A stretch of 49,649 nt of DNA from Natrialba taiwanensis DSM 12281 (lineage in GTDB: Archaea; Halobacteriota; Halobacteria; Halobacteriales; Natrialbaceae), in NCBI RefSeq assembly GCF_000337595.1, contig NZ_AOIL01000068.1:6790-56438 (forward strand). Direction: 5' to 3'. The position numbers were made by a program, and so were the translations under genes. The notes beneath the pieces were generated by a model. It worked only from the letters and a program-made list of their open reading frames with translations. It was not told the origin of the DNA and did not search any database. Below, one piece after another: positions 1-7,733 of the stretch; within the stretch, counting starts at the first letter, position 1; the number at the start of each line of letters is the position of its first letter.

Positions 1-542
1 AGGCCGTAAATGATGTCCCGGCGCACGTCGCTCGCGAGGTCCTTCGGCGCGAGGTCGAAGTAGCCGCCCGCGTCGTTGGTCGTCGTCGTCGCGTATCCGT
101 CTTCGTCCTCCTCGAACAGGAAGAACTCCGGTTCCGGCGCGGCGTTGACCGTATATCCCATCTCCTTGGCACGGTCGAGGGCGCGCTTGAGCACGTAGCG
201 CGGATCGCCCTCGAACGGCTCGCCCGTCGAGGTGTCGTAGACGTCGCAGATCATCCGGGCCGCCGCGCTGTTCTCGTCGTTGCGCCACGGCAAGATTGCG
301 AACGTCTCCGGATCCGGCTTCAGCCGCATGTCCGATTCCTGGATCCGGACGAAACCCTCGATCGAGGAGCCGTCGAAGTAGATGCCCTCGGTAAACGCCT
401 TCTCGGCCTGACGTGCCGGCACAGAGACGTTCTTGACGGTTCCGAGGATATCCGTAAACTGCAATCGGAGGAAATCGACGTCCTCCGTCTCGATTTTGTC
501 TAACACGTTCTGTTCTGCCGTAGTCAGGTTCCCGTCTGTCAT
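1..542 (-). CDS. glnA: Glutamine synthetase type I, N-terminal 180 residues (cut by window edge)
   Basis: Makes glutamine from glutamate, ammonia and ATP, the main ammonia-assimilating step in the cytoplasm. Reading leftward from ATG at 542 gives [17 protein letters not shown], then the type I beta-grasp region ([16 protein letters not shown]), then FDGSSIEGF and the start of the catalytic domain with PEPEFFLFE, whose glutamates bind metal. The reading frame is open to base 1, so the C-terminal part lies outside the window. The ATG sits about 30 bases downstream of a TATA-like box and next to a large imperfect palindrome, so regulation by nitrogen state is plausible (inference). Identification is certain from motifs. 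Confidence 0.96.
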   Translation of the reverse strand, partial: MTDGNLTTAEQNVLDKIETEDVDFLRLQFTDILGTVKNVSVPARQAEKAFTEGIYFDGSSIEGFVRIQESDMRLKPDPETFAILPWRNDENSAAARMICDVYDTSTGEPFEGDPRYVLKRALDRAKEMGYTVNAAPEPEFFLFEEDEDGYATTTTNDAGGYFDLAPKDLASDVRRDIIYG

Positions 543-572
543 CTTTTGTTCGGCTCAACCCACGGTACCCAC

Positions 573-581
573 TACTAAAAC
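573..581 (-). promoter_or_regulatory. TATA-like box of glnA
   Basis: On the minus strand this reads GTTTTAGTA and lies 31-39 bases before the glnA ATG, a distance that leaves only a very short leader. It directly abuts the palindrome at 587-640, so a protein bound there would sit at the BRE/TFB side of the promoter. Confidence 0.5.
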
Positions 582-586
582 TCTAC

Positions 587-640
587 TGTTGTGGGCGAAT
601 ATCCTTCTTCACATGGATTCGTGGATGTTTGTCCACAACA
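587..640. promoter_or_regulatory. Large imperfect palindrome upstream of glnA, likely operator
   Basis: Two 18-base arms (587-604 and 623-640) match as inverted repeats at 15 of 18 positions, separated by an 18-base spacer. The distal arm contains TGGACAAACATCCA on the minus strand, itself a partial dyad (TGGA/TCCA). The same 14 bases occur once more in the window at 13458-13471. Position just upstream of the glnA TATA box suggests binding of a nitrogen or amino-acid regulator such as an Lrp/AsnC protein; that identity is inference. Confidence 0.5.
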
Positions 641-754
641 ATTCGAGTTCAGCCGAGAGAGGCACATCCCATGGCAAACGTTGCGCCACAGGTTGACGAA
701 TGGTTGTGATACCGCGTCCGGCACGGATTTCCCTGCGGAGCCCCGTCACCGACT

Positions 755-1111
755 ATGAACGAGTTCACAACCACACCGGTTCAACTCGACACTGAAGCCG
801 AACTCGATGCGTTCATCGAGCGCCACGAGTGCAGTCTCGTGGAGTTTTACACGGAGGGCTGTCCGCTGTGTCAGGCGATGGAACCAGTGCTCGGCAACGT
901 TGCGCGGTCGACAGCCGTCGCCATTGGGCTGGTGAATCCGCGGGACGATCTCGAACTCGTCGATCGGTTCGAGATTCAGTCGGTACCGACGCTGGTGTTT
1001 TTTCGAGCGGGCGAACCGATCGCAACGCGCGCTGATGGATTTCTCGGCGGTGACGAGGTGGTCGCGTTTCTCGAAGCGAACGCCCCTGCGGCTGTGGCGG
1101 CTGGCGATTGA
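755..1111 (+). CDS. Thioredoxin family protein (118 aa)
   Basis: A small cytoplasmic thiol-disulfide oxidoreductase. The fold is recognisable from VEFYTEGCPLCQAMEPVL with the redox pair Cys36-Pro-Leu-Cys39, followed by the cis-proline strand SVPTLVFFRAGE. The CPLC motif differs from the usual CGPC, which should shift redox potential; related haloarchaeal thioredoxins often vary here. Length is normal for a single thioredoxin domain. It starts at ATG 755 after a 212-base spacer from the divergent glnA gene. The partner reductase and substrates cannot be told from the sequence. Confidence 0.9.
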   Translation: MNEFTTTPVQLDTEAELDAFIERHECSLVEFYTEGCPLCQAMEPVLGNVARSTAVAIGLVNPRDDLELVDRFEIQSVPTLVFFRAGEPIATRADGFLGGDEVVAFLEANAPAAVAAGD

Positions 1112-1127
1112 TCGGGGCGAGGTCTGG

Positions 1128-1547
1128 CTATTTTGCTGTCGTCTCGTCGGTGTCGTCGGTGTCGTCGGTGTCGTTGGTCTCGTCGTTTTCCCCTTCGTCG
1201 GTGCCGTCGTCTCCCGTCTCCGATTCCCCCTCTTCGGGTTCCGATATCTCGGTCGGGTCCACCTCACCCGCGAGCACCTGTTCACCGAGTTCAGTGATGT
1301 CGTACATTCCCGGTGCGTGTTTCGTCAGTAGATCCCGCTTCGTGAGTTCTCGACACCGGTAGGCGGCGTGCGGGCTCCGACAGATCTTTTCGGATTCGAT
1401 CTGGTCCGGCATGAAGAACTCGTCTTGGCTCAGGAGTTCGAGAATCGGCTCGTCGGCGGGGTCCATCCAGTCGGCGGGCACTTCGGTATCCGGTTCGGTA
1501 TCTGGTTCGGCGTCCGATTCGGTGTCGGAGTCGGCGTCCGCTGTCAT
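1128..1547 (-). CDS. Winged helix-turn-helix regulator of the PhiH1-repressor-like haloarchaeal type (139 aa)
   Basis: Probable DNA-binding regulator. An acidic N-terminal stretch (DSDTESDAEPDTEPDTE) is followed by a wHTH core of about 70 residues beginning ADWMDPADEPILELL and continuing through EKICRSPHAAYRCRELTKRDLL to the wing GMYDITELGEQVLAGE; this pattern is typical of the small MarR/phage PhiH1 repressor-like proteins common in haloarchaea. The C-terminal 40 residues are a disordered acidic tail ending in DDTDDTDDTDETTAK, encoded by a run of near-identical GTC/GTCGGT repeats that could vary in length by slippage. ATG at 1547 is chosen because upstream codons look non-coding. Target unknown. 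Confidence 0.75.
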   Translation of the reverse strand: MTADADSDTESDAEPDTEPDTEVPADWMDPADEPILELLSQDEFFMPDQIESEKICRSPHAAYRCRELTKRDLLTKHAPGMYDITELGEQVLAGEVDPTEISEPEEGESETGDDGTDEGENDETNDTDDTDDTDETTAK

Positions 1548-1638
1548 AGCGCGTTGTACGCACTCTGTGGGCAAGAAAGAACTGATCGGGAACGAGTTCG
1601 GTCGAGGCGAGCGCCTCTGGACTTGACTCCGAGACGAT

Positions 1639-1803
1639 TTATGTGGGGTGTTGGTGCTGGATGCGCTCGGCGATCGTACTGGGGACGCGCGTGCCACAGT
1701 CGGCGCAGTTCCAGTTTCGGGAGACGGTTCCGGACTCTTTCTCGAGGTCGTGATTGTACTGGATGACGGCACCGCAGTGACAGGTGTAGGTCGTACGGGA
1801 CAT
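1639..1803 (-). CDS. Small zinc-ribbon protein (54 aa)
   Basis: Two cysteine knuckles are visible: TCHCG near the N terminus and NCADCG about 26 residues later, giving a C-x-C...C-x2-C zinc ribbon. Nothing else is recognisable. The start MSRTTYTC at 1803 places the first knuckle close to the N terminus, as is common for such proteins; an ATG at 1824 would add seven residues. The protein could bind nucleic acid or another protein; no function can be assigned. It lies in a minus-strand run of small genes between the wHTH regulator and a small hypothetical gene. Confidence 0.65.
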   Translation of the reverse strand: MSRTTYTCHCGAVIQYNHDLEKESGTVSRNWNCADCGTRVPSTIAERIQHQHPT

Positions 1804-1954
1804 GCGTATGGGGGTTGTAGTCACGCGGTGCAGAAGTCTCTGTCACGTACCGGACGGTGTGAGATGATCGCATTGGTTTCGGTTGCAAGGTGGGTGCGCA
1901 ACGATGAGTCGCTGTGGATCGGAACCGAACGGTTCTCGAGTGCGACCTCGATGC

Positions 1955-2185
1955 TCACTCCGTTTCGTCGAGCAAGCCGAGTTCAGTCGCGACCAGATCG
2001 GCGATTCGGTCCGCGATGTCCGGATCAACCTCTGCGACGGCCTCGCCGTCGTGGAGTTGGGTGTTATGTCGCTCGACCGCGTCGGCGACAGCCGAGAGCG
2101 GGACGCGAGAAGTCGTCTCGCAGGCGTCACAGACGATCGGGACGCGCGGGGAATCGGCATCCGTATCCGTGTCGTCGCTCGTCAT
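1955..2185 (-). CDS. Small acidic conserved-looking hypothetical protein (76 aa)
   Basis: I do not recognise a named family. From ATG 2185 the protein has a short acidic leader (TSDDTDTDADS), a cysteine pair in IVCDACETTSRVP that could be half of a metal site, and a predicted helical C-terminal half ending in DIADRIADLVATELGLLDETE. Codon use and acidity match neighbouring haloarchaeal genes, so it is probably real. An upstream ATG at 2212 is possible but less coding-like. Function unknown. Confidence 0.6.
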   Translation of the reverse strand: MTSDDTDTDADSPRVPIVCDACETTSRVPLSAVADAVERHNTQLHDGEAVAEVDPDIADRIADLVATELGLLDETE

Positions 2186-2239
2186 TGGCGGGTCTCTCGT
2201 GGCAATCAGCAAAGAAACATCGATTTTACGGGTTCGCTT

Positions 2240-3199
2240 CTATCCGCGTCGACGGACCGCGACAGCGGCGAGCAGCGCACCCAGCGCAGCGAGAACGCCG
2301 AAGCCGGGAACCGTGTCAGTGTCGTTCGTATCGGTGCTGCTATCGCCGTCGTTGTCGCCAGTATCGGTGTCGGAATCGGAGCCGGTTCCAGTTCCATCGT
2401 CGGCATCACCGTCCGTCTCGTTGACGGGGATGTCCGCGTCGCCATCGAGTTGCAACACGGCGACTAGGTCGCCGTGCGAGCCGTCGGGCGTGTACGTCCA
2501 GCTACCGCCGGCTTCTTCGTAGGGTTCGGCTGCTTCGAGCGGATCGATGTTCGACTTCCAGTCCTGGTTGGCTTGCTGAATGTAGCCGACGAGTTCGATC
2601 TGGTCCGCGTGGGGGCCCCCAATTTCGACTTCGCCGTATTCGACGGTCTCGTTCTCCGGCAGACCGTGCCATTCGACACAGTGAGAGTCGAGGTACCCGT
2701 CACCCTGTGGGAGTTCGCTCGTGCCGAACTGATCCCCGTCCATCGGGCGGTTATAGTTGTCCGTCAGCGGGTACTCGACGGTGAACGGATCGGCTCCCTG
2801 GTGCCAGGAGAGCGACTCGCCGGTGGGAATCGTCACGGTCGTGTCCGGCACCGATTCGCCGGAGACGGGTTGACCCGCCTCGTTGACCAACGTGACGCAC
2901 ATCTTCCCGGAACCCTCGCCGAGGTAGGGCATGCGGTAGTCGTCGCGCGGGTTCGTGTAACTGATCCAGCTTCCGTCATCGGCCGCCGCCTCGAAGTACG
3001 GGTCACCTTGCTCCGGAACGGCCTCGACGTACTCCTCTTCGGAGACGTACTGCTGGGTTACCGCGGACACCGGGTCGGAACCGGTTCCGGCCGCGGCGGC
3101 ACCGGCAGGGCCGAGAGCGGCGACCGTTCCGAGAAGGGCACAGATACCGACGACGAGAACCGCACGGCGTCCGGACGGGGAATCGCGCGCCCCGCTCAT
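2240..3199 (-). CDS. Secreted PGF-CTERM-anchored surface protein (319 aa)
   Basis: Exported protein likely fixed to the cell envelope. The N terminus ([21 protein letters not shown]) is a Sec signal peptide ending near AAAAG. The mature part of about 200 residues has no domain I recognise; it holds CVTLVNEAGQPVSGE, which looks like a beta-sandwich strand pair, and two cysteines. A Thr/Asp/Gly-rich, probably glycosylated linker follows, then the PGF-CTERM signal VPGFGVLAALGALLAA with a basic end (VRRRG), the substrate of archaeosortase A, which in haloarchaea leads to lipid attachment. The combination is diagnostic of an S-layer-associated lipid-anchored protein; its ligand or role is unknown. 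Confidence 0.85.
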   Translation of the reverse strand: MSGARDSPSGRRAVLVVGICALLGTVAALGPAGAAAAGTGSDPVSAVTQQYVSEEEYVEAVPEQGDPYFEAAADDGSWISYTNPRDDYRMPYLGEGSGKMCVTLVNEAGQPVSGESVPDTTVTIPTGESLSWHQGADPFTVEYPLTDNYNRPMDGDQFGTSELPQGDGYLDSHCVEWHGLPENETVEYGEVEIGGPHADQIELVGYIQQANQDWKSNIDPLEAAEPYEEAGGSWTYTPDGSHGDLVAVLQLDGDADIPVNETDGDADDGTGTGSDSDTDTGDNDGDSSTDTNDTDTVPGFGVLAALGALLAAVAVRRRG

Positions 3200-3479
3200 A
3201 GTGATCGCCCCCGCGGCGAGTGCGGTATCGTGGGCGTCGGCGACGCGTTCGCTCGCCCGGATGAGTTCGCCGATTCGGGACCTGCTTCCGTCAACGGGTG
3301 TCGATTAGTACGGGTCTGTGACAGTCGTCTGCGTGGAGCTGTCATCTCGTCGGCATACCGAATAGACCGTTGTAGGTATGTGCCGATTACCGACGTCTAG
3401 GCACTCCATACCGTCACCTGAGCGTGAATCGCAGTCGAGAACGTGGCTCTTATGCATCGCTCGCTCGTATACCGGTTCG

Positions 3480-6362
3480 ATGACCGAGGGGGACGTTGCG
3501 GCTTTCTCACGTCTCGGCGCGACAGTCCGCGGAGCGCTCTCCGAACGCGGGTTCTCGACGCCGACGGCACCACAGCGACTCGCGATTCCGCCGCTTGCCG
3601 CCGGCCAGAACACGCTCGTGATCGCACCCACCGGGAGTGGCAAGACCGAGACGGCCATGCTCCCCGTCTTCGACGATCTCGTCGACGCCCAACCGGAGGG
3701 GTTCGGCGTGCTCTACGTGACGCCGCTACGGGCGCTCAACCGCGACATGTTAGACCGTCTCGAGTGGTGGGGCGAGTTCCTCGACCTCGAAGTCGACGTT
3801 CGCCACGGCGACACGACCGACTACCAGCGCAGCAAGCAAGCCGAGGACCCGCCAGACGTACTGATTACGACGCCCGAAACCGTCCAGGCGATGCTCACCG
3901 GCGACCGCCTTCGGGACGCGCTCGCGGACCTCTCCCACGTCGTAATCGACGAAGTCCACGAACTCGCGGCCTCCAAACGCGGCGCACAGCTGGCGATCGG
4001 GCTCGAGCGCCTCCGCGACATCGCCGGCCAGTTCCAGCGGATCGGCCTCTCGGCGACCGTCGGCGACCCCGAAGAGGTCGGCCAGTTCCTCACCGGCGGC
4101 CGGCCCTGCGAGATCCGCGAAATCGATGTCGGCAGCAACGTCGGCGTGACTGTCCGCGAACCCGAGATCACCGACGAGGACGAGCAACTCGCCGGGCAAC
4201 TGATGACCGAACCCGACACGGCGAGTCACGTTCGCCTGATCCGCAACCTCGTCGACGAACACGAGTCCACGCTCGTCTTCGTCAACACACGCCAGACTGC
4301 CGAGGCACTGGGCTCGCGCTTCAAAGAACTCGATCTGCCGATCGGTGTCCACCACGGCTCGCTCTCGAAGGAGGCCCGGATCGACGTCGAAGATCGATTC
4401 AAAGCGGGCGACCTCGACGGCCTGCTCTGTACCTCCTCGATGGAACTCGGAATCGACGTGGGCCGCGTCGATCACGTGATCCAGTACAAGAGCCCCCGGC
4501 AGGTCGCCCGCCTGCTCCAGCGGGTCGGCCGCGCCGGGCACCGACGCGACGAGGTCTCGAGCGGCACGATCGTCACCACCCGACCCGACGACACCTTCGA
4601 AGCACTCGCTATCGCCCGCCGCGCCCGCGACGGCGAGGTCGAACCGGCGCGGATCCACGAGGGCAGCCTCGACGTGGTCGCGAACCAGATTCCGGGATTC
4701 GTCCAGAGCCGCGGCTCGGTGCACATCCGCGACGCCTACGAGACGGTCAGCCGAGCGTATCCGTTTCGCGACCTCGCGCCGGAGACGTTCCGCGAAATCC
4801 TCGGCGAACTCCACCGCAACCGGATCGTCTGGTTCGACGAGGGCGAGGACCGCCTCGAGACGACGGGCGGCACCTGGCAGTACGTCTACGCCAACCTCTC
4901 GATGATCCCCGACGAGGAGACCTACGAGGTCCACGACATCGCCTCGAGTTCACAGATCGGGACCTTGGACGAGCGGTTCGTCGTCAATTTCGCCCAGCCG
5001 GGCGAGGTGTTCGTCCAGCGAGGCGAGATGTGGCGCATCGCCGAGATCGACGACGACGAGGCGCGGGTGAAGGTGAGCCCGATCGAGGACCCTGCCGGCG
5101 AGGTGCCCTCTTGGATCGGGCAGGAGATTCCGGTCCCCGCGGCGGTCGCACAGGAGGTCGGCGAGATTCGCGGCGTCGCCGAACCGCAGTTCGAAGCGGG
5201 CGCAGACGCCCGCGCCGTCGGTCGCGAACTCGCCGGCCGGTATCCCGCGGACGAGTTCACGTTGACCGAGGCCTGTACGCAACTCGAGCGGCAGGTCGAC
5301 GCTGGTTCGGGATCCGGTTTGCGGTCGGGAACTGAGTCGGAATCGGACGGGGCCGCACCAATTCCCACCGCGGATCGGATCGTCCTCGAACGCCAGGGTC
5401 GGACCATCGTCATCAACGCCTGTTACGGCCACACGGCGAACGAAACGCTCGGACGGCTCCTCTCGTCGCTGCTCGGTCAGCAGGCCGGTTCCTCGGTCGG
5501 CCTCGAAACCGATCCGTACCGGATCGAACTCGAGGTGCCCACGTCGGTCGCGACGAGCGATATTGTCGCGGTGTTAGAAGAGACCGACCCCGAGCACGTC
5601 GCGACCATCGTCGAACTCGGGCTCAAGAACTCGGACGCGCTCGCGTTCCGGCTGGCGCAGGTCTCCGCCAAGTTCGGCGCGCTCAAGCGCTGGCAGGGAC
5701 AGGGCTCGGGCCGACTTTCGAACGACCGCCTGCTCGCTGCACTCGAGGACACTCCGATGTACGACGAGTCGATCCGCGAGGTATTCCACGAGGATCTGGA
5801 CATCGAGCGGGCGGCGGCGGTTCTCGACGGCGTTCAGTCCGGTGCTATTGAACTCGTCACCCACCGCGGGCGGACGCCGGTCGGGCAGGGCGGCCGTTCC
5901 TCCGGCGGGAAGGAACTTCTCGCGCCCGAGAACGCCGACGCGGGGGTCATCGACACCGTCAAGGAGCGCCTGCAGGACGACCGGGTTATCCTGTTGTGTA
6001 CGCACTGTACCGACTGGAAGGTTACAACGAAGGTCAAACGCGTTCGCGACCAGCCAAAATGTCCCGAATGCGGGTCGACCCGGATCGCCTCGCTGAACCC
6101 GTGGGCCGACGAGGTCGTGCAGGCGGTACGCGCCGAAGAGAAAGACGAAGAGCAGGAGGAGATGACCGAGCGCGCGTTTCGGGCTGCGAGCCTCGTTCAG
6201 AGCCACGGCAAACGAGCCGTCGTCGCAATGGCGGCCCGCGGCGTCGGCCCGCACAACGCCGCCCAGATCATCAACAAACTGCGGGAGAACGAGGACGAGT
6301 TCTATCGTGACATCCTCTCGAAGGAACGCGAGTACGCGCGGACGCAGTCGTTCTGGGACTGA
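3480..6362 (+). CDS. lhr2: Lhr-type superfamily 2 ATP-dependent helicase (960 aa)
   Basis: DNA/RNA helicase of the archaeal large helicase-related family, linked to repair and recombination. Helicase domain 1 carries the Q-motif region (TAPQRLAIPPL), Walker A APTGSGKT at residues 50-57 and the DEVH box at 157-160 with motif III LSATV. Domain 2 has TLVFVNTRQ, GVHHGSLS, CTSSMELGIDVG and QRVGRAGHR. The C-terminal half is the Lhr winged-helix and DEAD-associated region, and near the end a four-cysteine zinc site (CTHCTD...CPECGS) is intact. ATG 3480 is preferred: the upstream in-frame codons do not look coding and a TATA-like CTTATGCAT lies about 27 bases upstream. The assignment to the Lhr2 rather than Lhr1 group rests on the zinc site and length and is less certain than the family. 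Confidence 0.92.
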   Translation: MTEGDVAAFSRLGATVRGALSERGFSTPTAPQRLAIPPLAAGQNTLVIAPTGSGKTETAMLPVFDDLVDAQPEGFGVLYVTPLRALNRDMLDRLEWWGEFLDLEVDVRHGDTTDYQRSKQAEDPPDVLITTPETVQAMLTGDRLRDALADLSHVVIDEVHELAASKRGAQLAIGLERLRDIAGQFQRIGLSATVGDPEEVGQFLTGGRPCEIREIDVGSNVGVTVREPEITDEDEQLAGQLMTEPDTASHVRLIRNLVDEHESTLVFVNTRQTAEALGSRFKELDLPIGVHHGSLSKEARIDVEDRFKAGDLDGLLCTSSMELGIDVGRVDHVIQYKSPRQVARLLQRVGRAGHRRDEVSSGTIVTTRPDDTFEALAIARRARDGEVEPARIHEGSLDVVANQIPGFVQSRGSVHIRDAYETVSRAYPFRDLAPETFREILGELHRNRIVWFDEGEDRLETTGGTWQYVYANLSMIPDEETYEVHDIASSSQIGTLDERFVVNFAQPGEVFVQRGEMWRIAEIDDDEARVKVSPIEDPAGEVPSWIGQEIPVPAAVAQEVGEIRGVAEPQFEAGADARAVGRELAGRYPADEFTLTEACTQLERQVDAGSGSGLRSGTESESDGAAPIPTADRIVLERQGRTIVINACYGHTANETLGRLLSSLLGQQAGSSVGLETDPYRIELEVPTSVATSDIVAVLEETDPEHVATIVELGLKNSDALAFRLAQVSAKFGALKRWQGQGSGRLSNDRLLAALEDTPMYDESIREVFHEDLDIERAAAVLDGVQSGAIELVTHRGRTPVGQGGRSSGGKELLAPENADAGVIDTVKERLQDDRVILLCTHCTDWKVTTKVKRVRDQPKCPECGSTRIASLNPWADEVVQAVRAEEKDEEQEEMTERAFRAASLVQSHGKRAVVAMAARGVGPHNAAQIINKLRENEDEFYRDILSKEREYARTQSFWD

Positions 6363-6425
6363 CCGGGGCCGTTCGTTTCAGTTCACTCGTCTCCCGGCGG
6401 AACGATCCGAATCTGCAAGAAGAAC

Positions 6426-6437
6426 TATTAGATAAAC
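6426..6437 (+). promoter_or_regulatory. TATA-like box of the receiver gene
   Basis: TATTAGATAAAC lies 21-32 bases before ATG 6458, consistent with a leaderless transcript. Confidence 0.5.
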
Positions 6438-6457
6438 CTGTGTCACTGCCACCATAC

Positions 6458-6838
6458 ATGCCATCTCACAGCGTTCTTCTCGTCGAAGACAGCGAGTTCC
6501 TCACGGAACACGTCAGCAAGACGTTACGAGAGGAACACAGCTTCGAGGTCGACGCGGTGGCGACGGCGGCCGCAACGCGGACGGCGCTCGCGGAGGGGAC
6601 GTTCGACTGCGTCGTCTCGAGTTACGAACTGCCCGACGAGACCGGCATCGAACTCGCAGGCTCGCTCTCCGAGGAGGGGGTTCCGTTCGTGCTCTTTACC
6701 GGGAATTCGCTCGAACCGCTCGTCGACGAGGCGCTCGCGGCCGGCGTTTCCGCGTTCATCAGCAAGAGCACCCACGCGACGGGCGAGATGAACGTCTTTG
6801 CGAACCGGATCCGACTCGCGATTCGGGCGGGCACGTAG
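6458..6838 (+). CDS. Stand-alone receiver-domain protein lacking the phospho-acceptor Asp (126 aa)
   Basis: A single CheY-like receiver domain with no output domain. The fold is clear: VLLVEDSEF with the acidic pair Glu10/Asp11, LFTGN with the switch Thr81, and AFISKST with Lys103. The phosphorylation site is not intact: the strand that usually ends in Asp reads FDCVVSSYELPDETG, placing Ser55 (codon AGT at 6620-6622) where haloarchaeal receivers normally have Asp (VVSDY). It is therefore likely a pseudo-receiver that cannot be phosphorylated in the usual way, although binding to a kinase or other partner remains possible. Leaderless start at 6458. It has no adjacent kinase gene, so the partner is unknown. 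Confidence 0.88.
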   Translation: MPSHSVLLVEDSEFLTEHVSKTLREEHSFEVDAVATAAATRTALAEGTFDCVVSSYELPDETGIELAGSLSEEGVPFVLFTGNSLEPLVDEALAAGVSAFISKSTHATGEMNVFANRIRLAIRAGT

Positions 6839-6912
6839 CGTGATCCACACCTGTATCACGACACGAGCACCCCATCCGTAACGACCATACAACTCGCTCA
6901 CCTTCTCTCGCT

Positions 6913-7575
6913 ATGGACCTCGCACCGGGTGCCTGGAAGTACGCGCTCGTGCCGCTGCTCGCCGCGCCCTTCGCGTTCGTCTTCAGCGTGACGGCGAGCG
7001 CCGTCGCGCTCGCGCTCGGCGTCGGAACGCTCGCCTTCTTCCGCGATCCGGAGCGCACGCCGCCGCCGACCGGCGTCGTCGCCCCCGCCGACGGCAGCGT
7101 GTCCGTCCTGCGCGAGGAGGGCGACCGCGTCCGTCTCGGTACCTTCATGAACGTCTGGCACGTCCACGTCGTCCGCGCTCCCTTCGCCGGAACGGTCACC
7201 AACGTCGAACACATCCCCGGCGCGAACAAACCCGCCTTCTCCAAGGACTCCGACCGAAACGAGCGCGTCCACGTGCGGTTCGAAACTGACCCAGACTCCG
7301 CCACGAACCGGCTGCCGACCGACAGCGAGGCGACTGTCACCTTCATCGCCGGCGCGTTCGCTCGTCGAATCCACCCCTATCGCGAGGCCGACGATGAACT
7401 CGAGCGCGGCGACCGCCTCGGCCACATCGCCTTCGGGAGCCGCGTCGACGTGCTCTTCCCACCCGCGGTCGACATCGACGACATCGCCGTCGATCCCGGC
7501 GACTCGATGACCGCCGGGGAGACCGTGATCCTCGACGATGGCCCGCTTGAGGAATTCGACGTCCCCGGTGCGTAA
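6913..7575 (+). CDS. asd: Archaeal phosphatidylserine decarboxylase (220 aa)
   Basis: Decarboxylates archaetidylserine/phosphatidylserine to the ethanolamine lipid at the membrane. The N terminus has two hydrophobic segments (ALVPLLAAPFAFVFSV and ASAVALALGVGTLAFF), then the short-form PSD core with FRDPERTPP, GVVAPADGSV, TFMNVWHVHVVRAP and the self-cleavage site Phe174-Gly175-Ser176 (HIAFGSRVDV), where the serine becomes the pyruvoyl group. Cleavage after Gly175 would leave a small alpha chain of about 45 residues. Length fits the short archaeal form. Neighbours give no operon; the prenyl-lipid genes are elsewhere in the window. Confidence 0.93.
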   Translation: MDLAPGAWKYALVPLLAAPFAFVFSVTASAVALALGVGTLAFFRDPERTPPPTGVVAPADGSVSVLREEGDRVRLGTFMNVWHVHVVRAPFAGTVTNVEHIPGANKPAFSKDSDRNERVHVRFETDPDSATNRLPTDSEATVTFIAGAFARRIHPYREADDELERGDRLGHIAFGSRVDVLFPPAVDIDDIAVDPGDSMTAGETVILDDGPLEEFDVPGA

Positions 7576-7733
7576 TCCGCGCCGCCTCCGTATCCCCACT
7601 CCCGGCGCTCAACTCGCAGTTCAACTTCGGAGACGCGCAACTTGCAACTCCCAGAGGCGCTCCACTCGCGGATCACGGTGCGAACCACGACCGGTCGACA
7701 GGCACTCGACAGCACGCCACAGAAACCGACCCA

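Noticed and set aside
1955-2185. The CDAC motif of the small hypothetical as a zinc ribbon
   Set aside because: Only one cysteine pair exists and no second knuckle follows, so a zinc ribbon within a single chain is not supported.
3443-5335. Long open frame overlapping the helicase gene in another frame
   Set aside because: Arg/Pro-rich translation typical of a shadow frame in GC-rich coding DNA; the helicase frame has full motif support.
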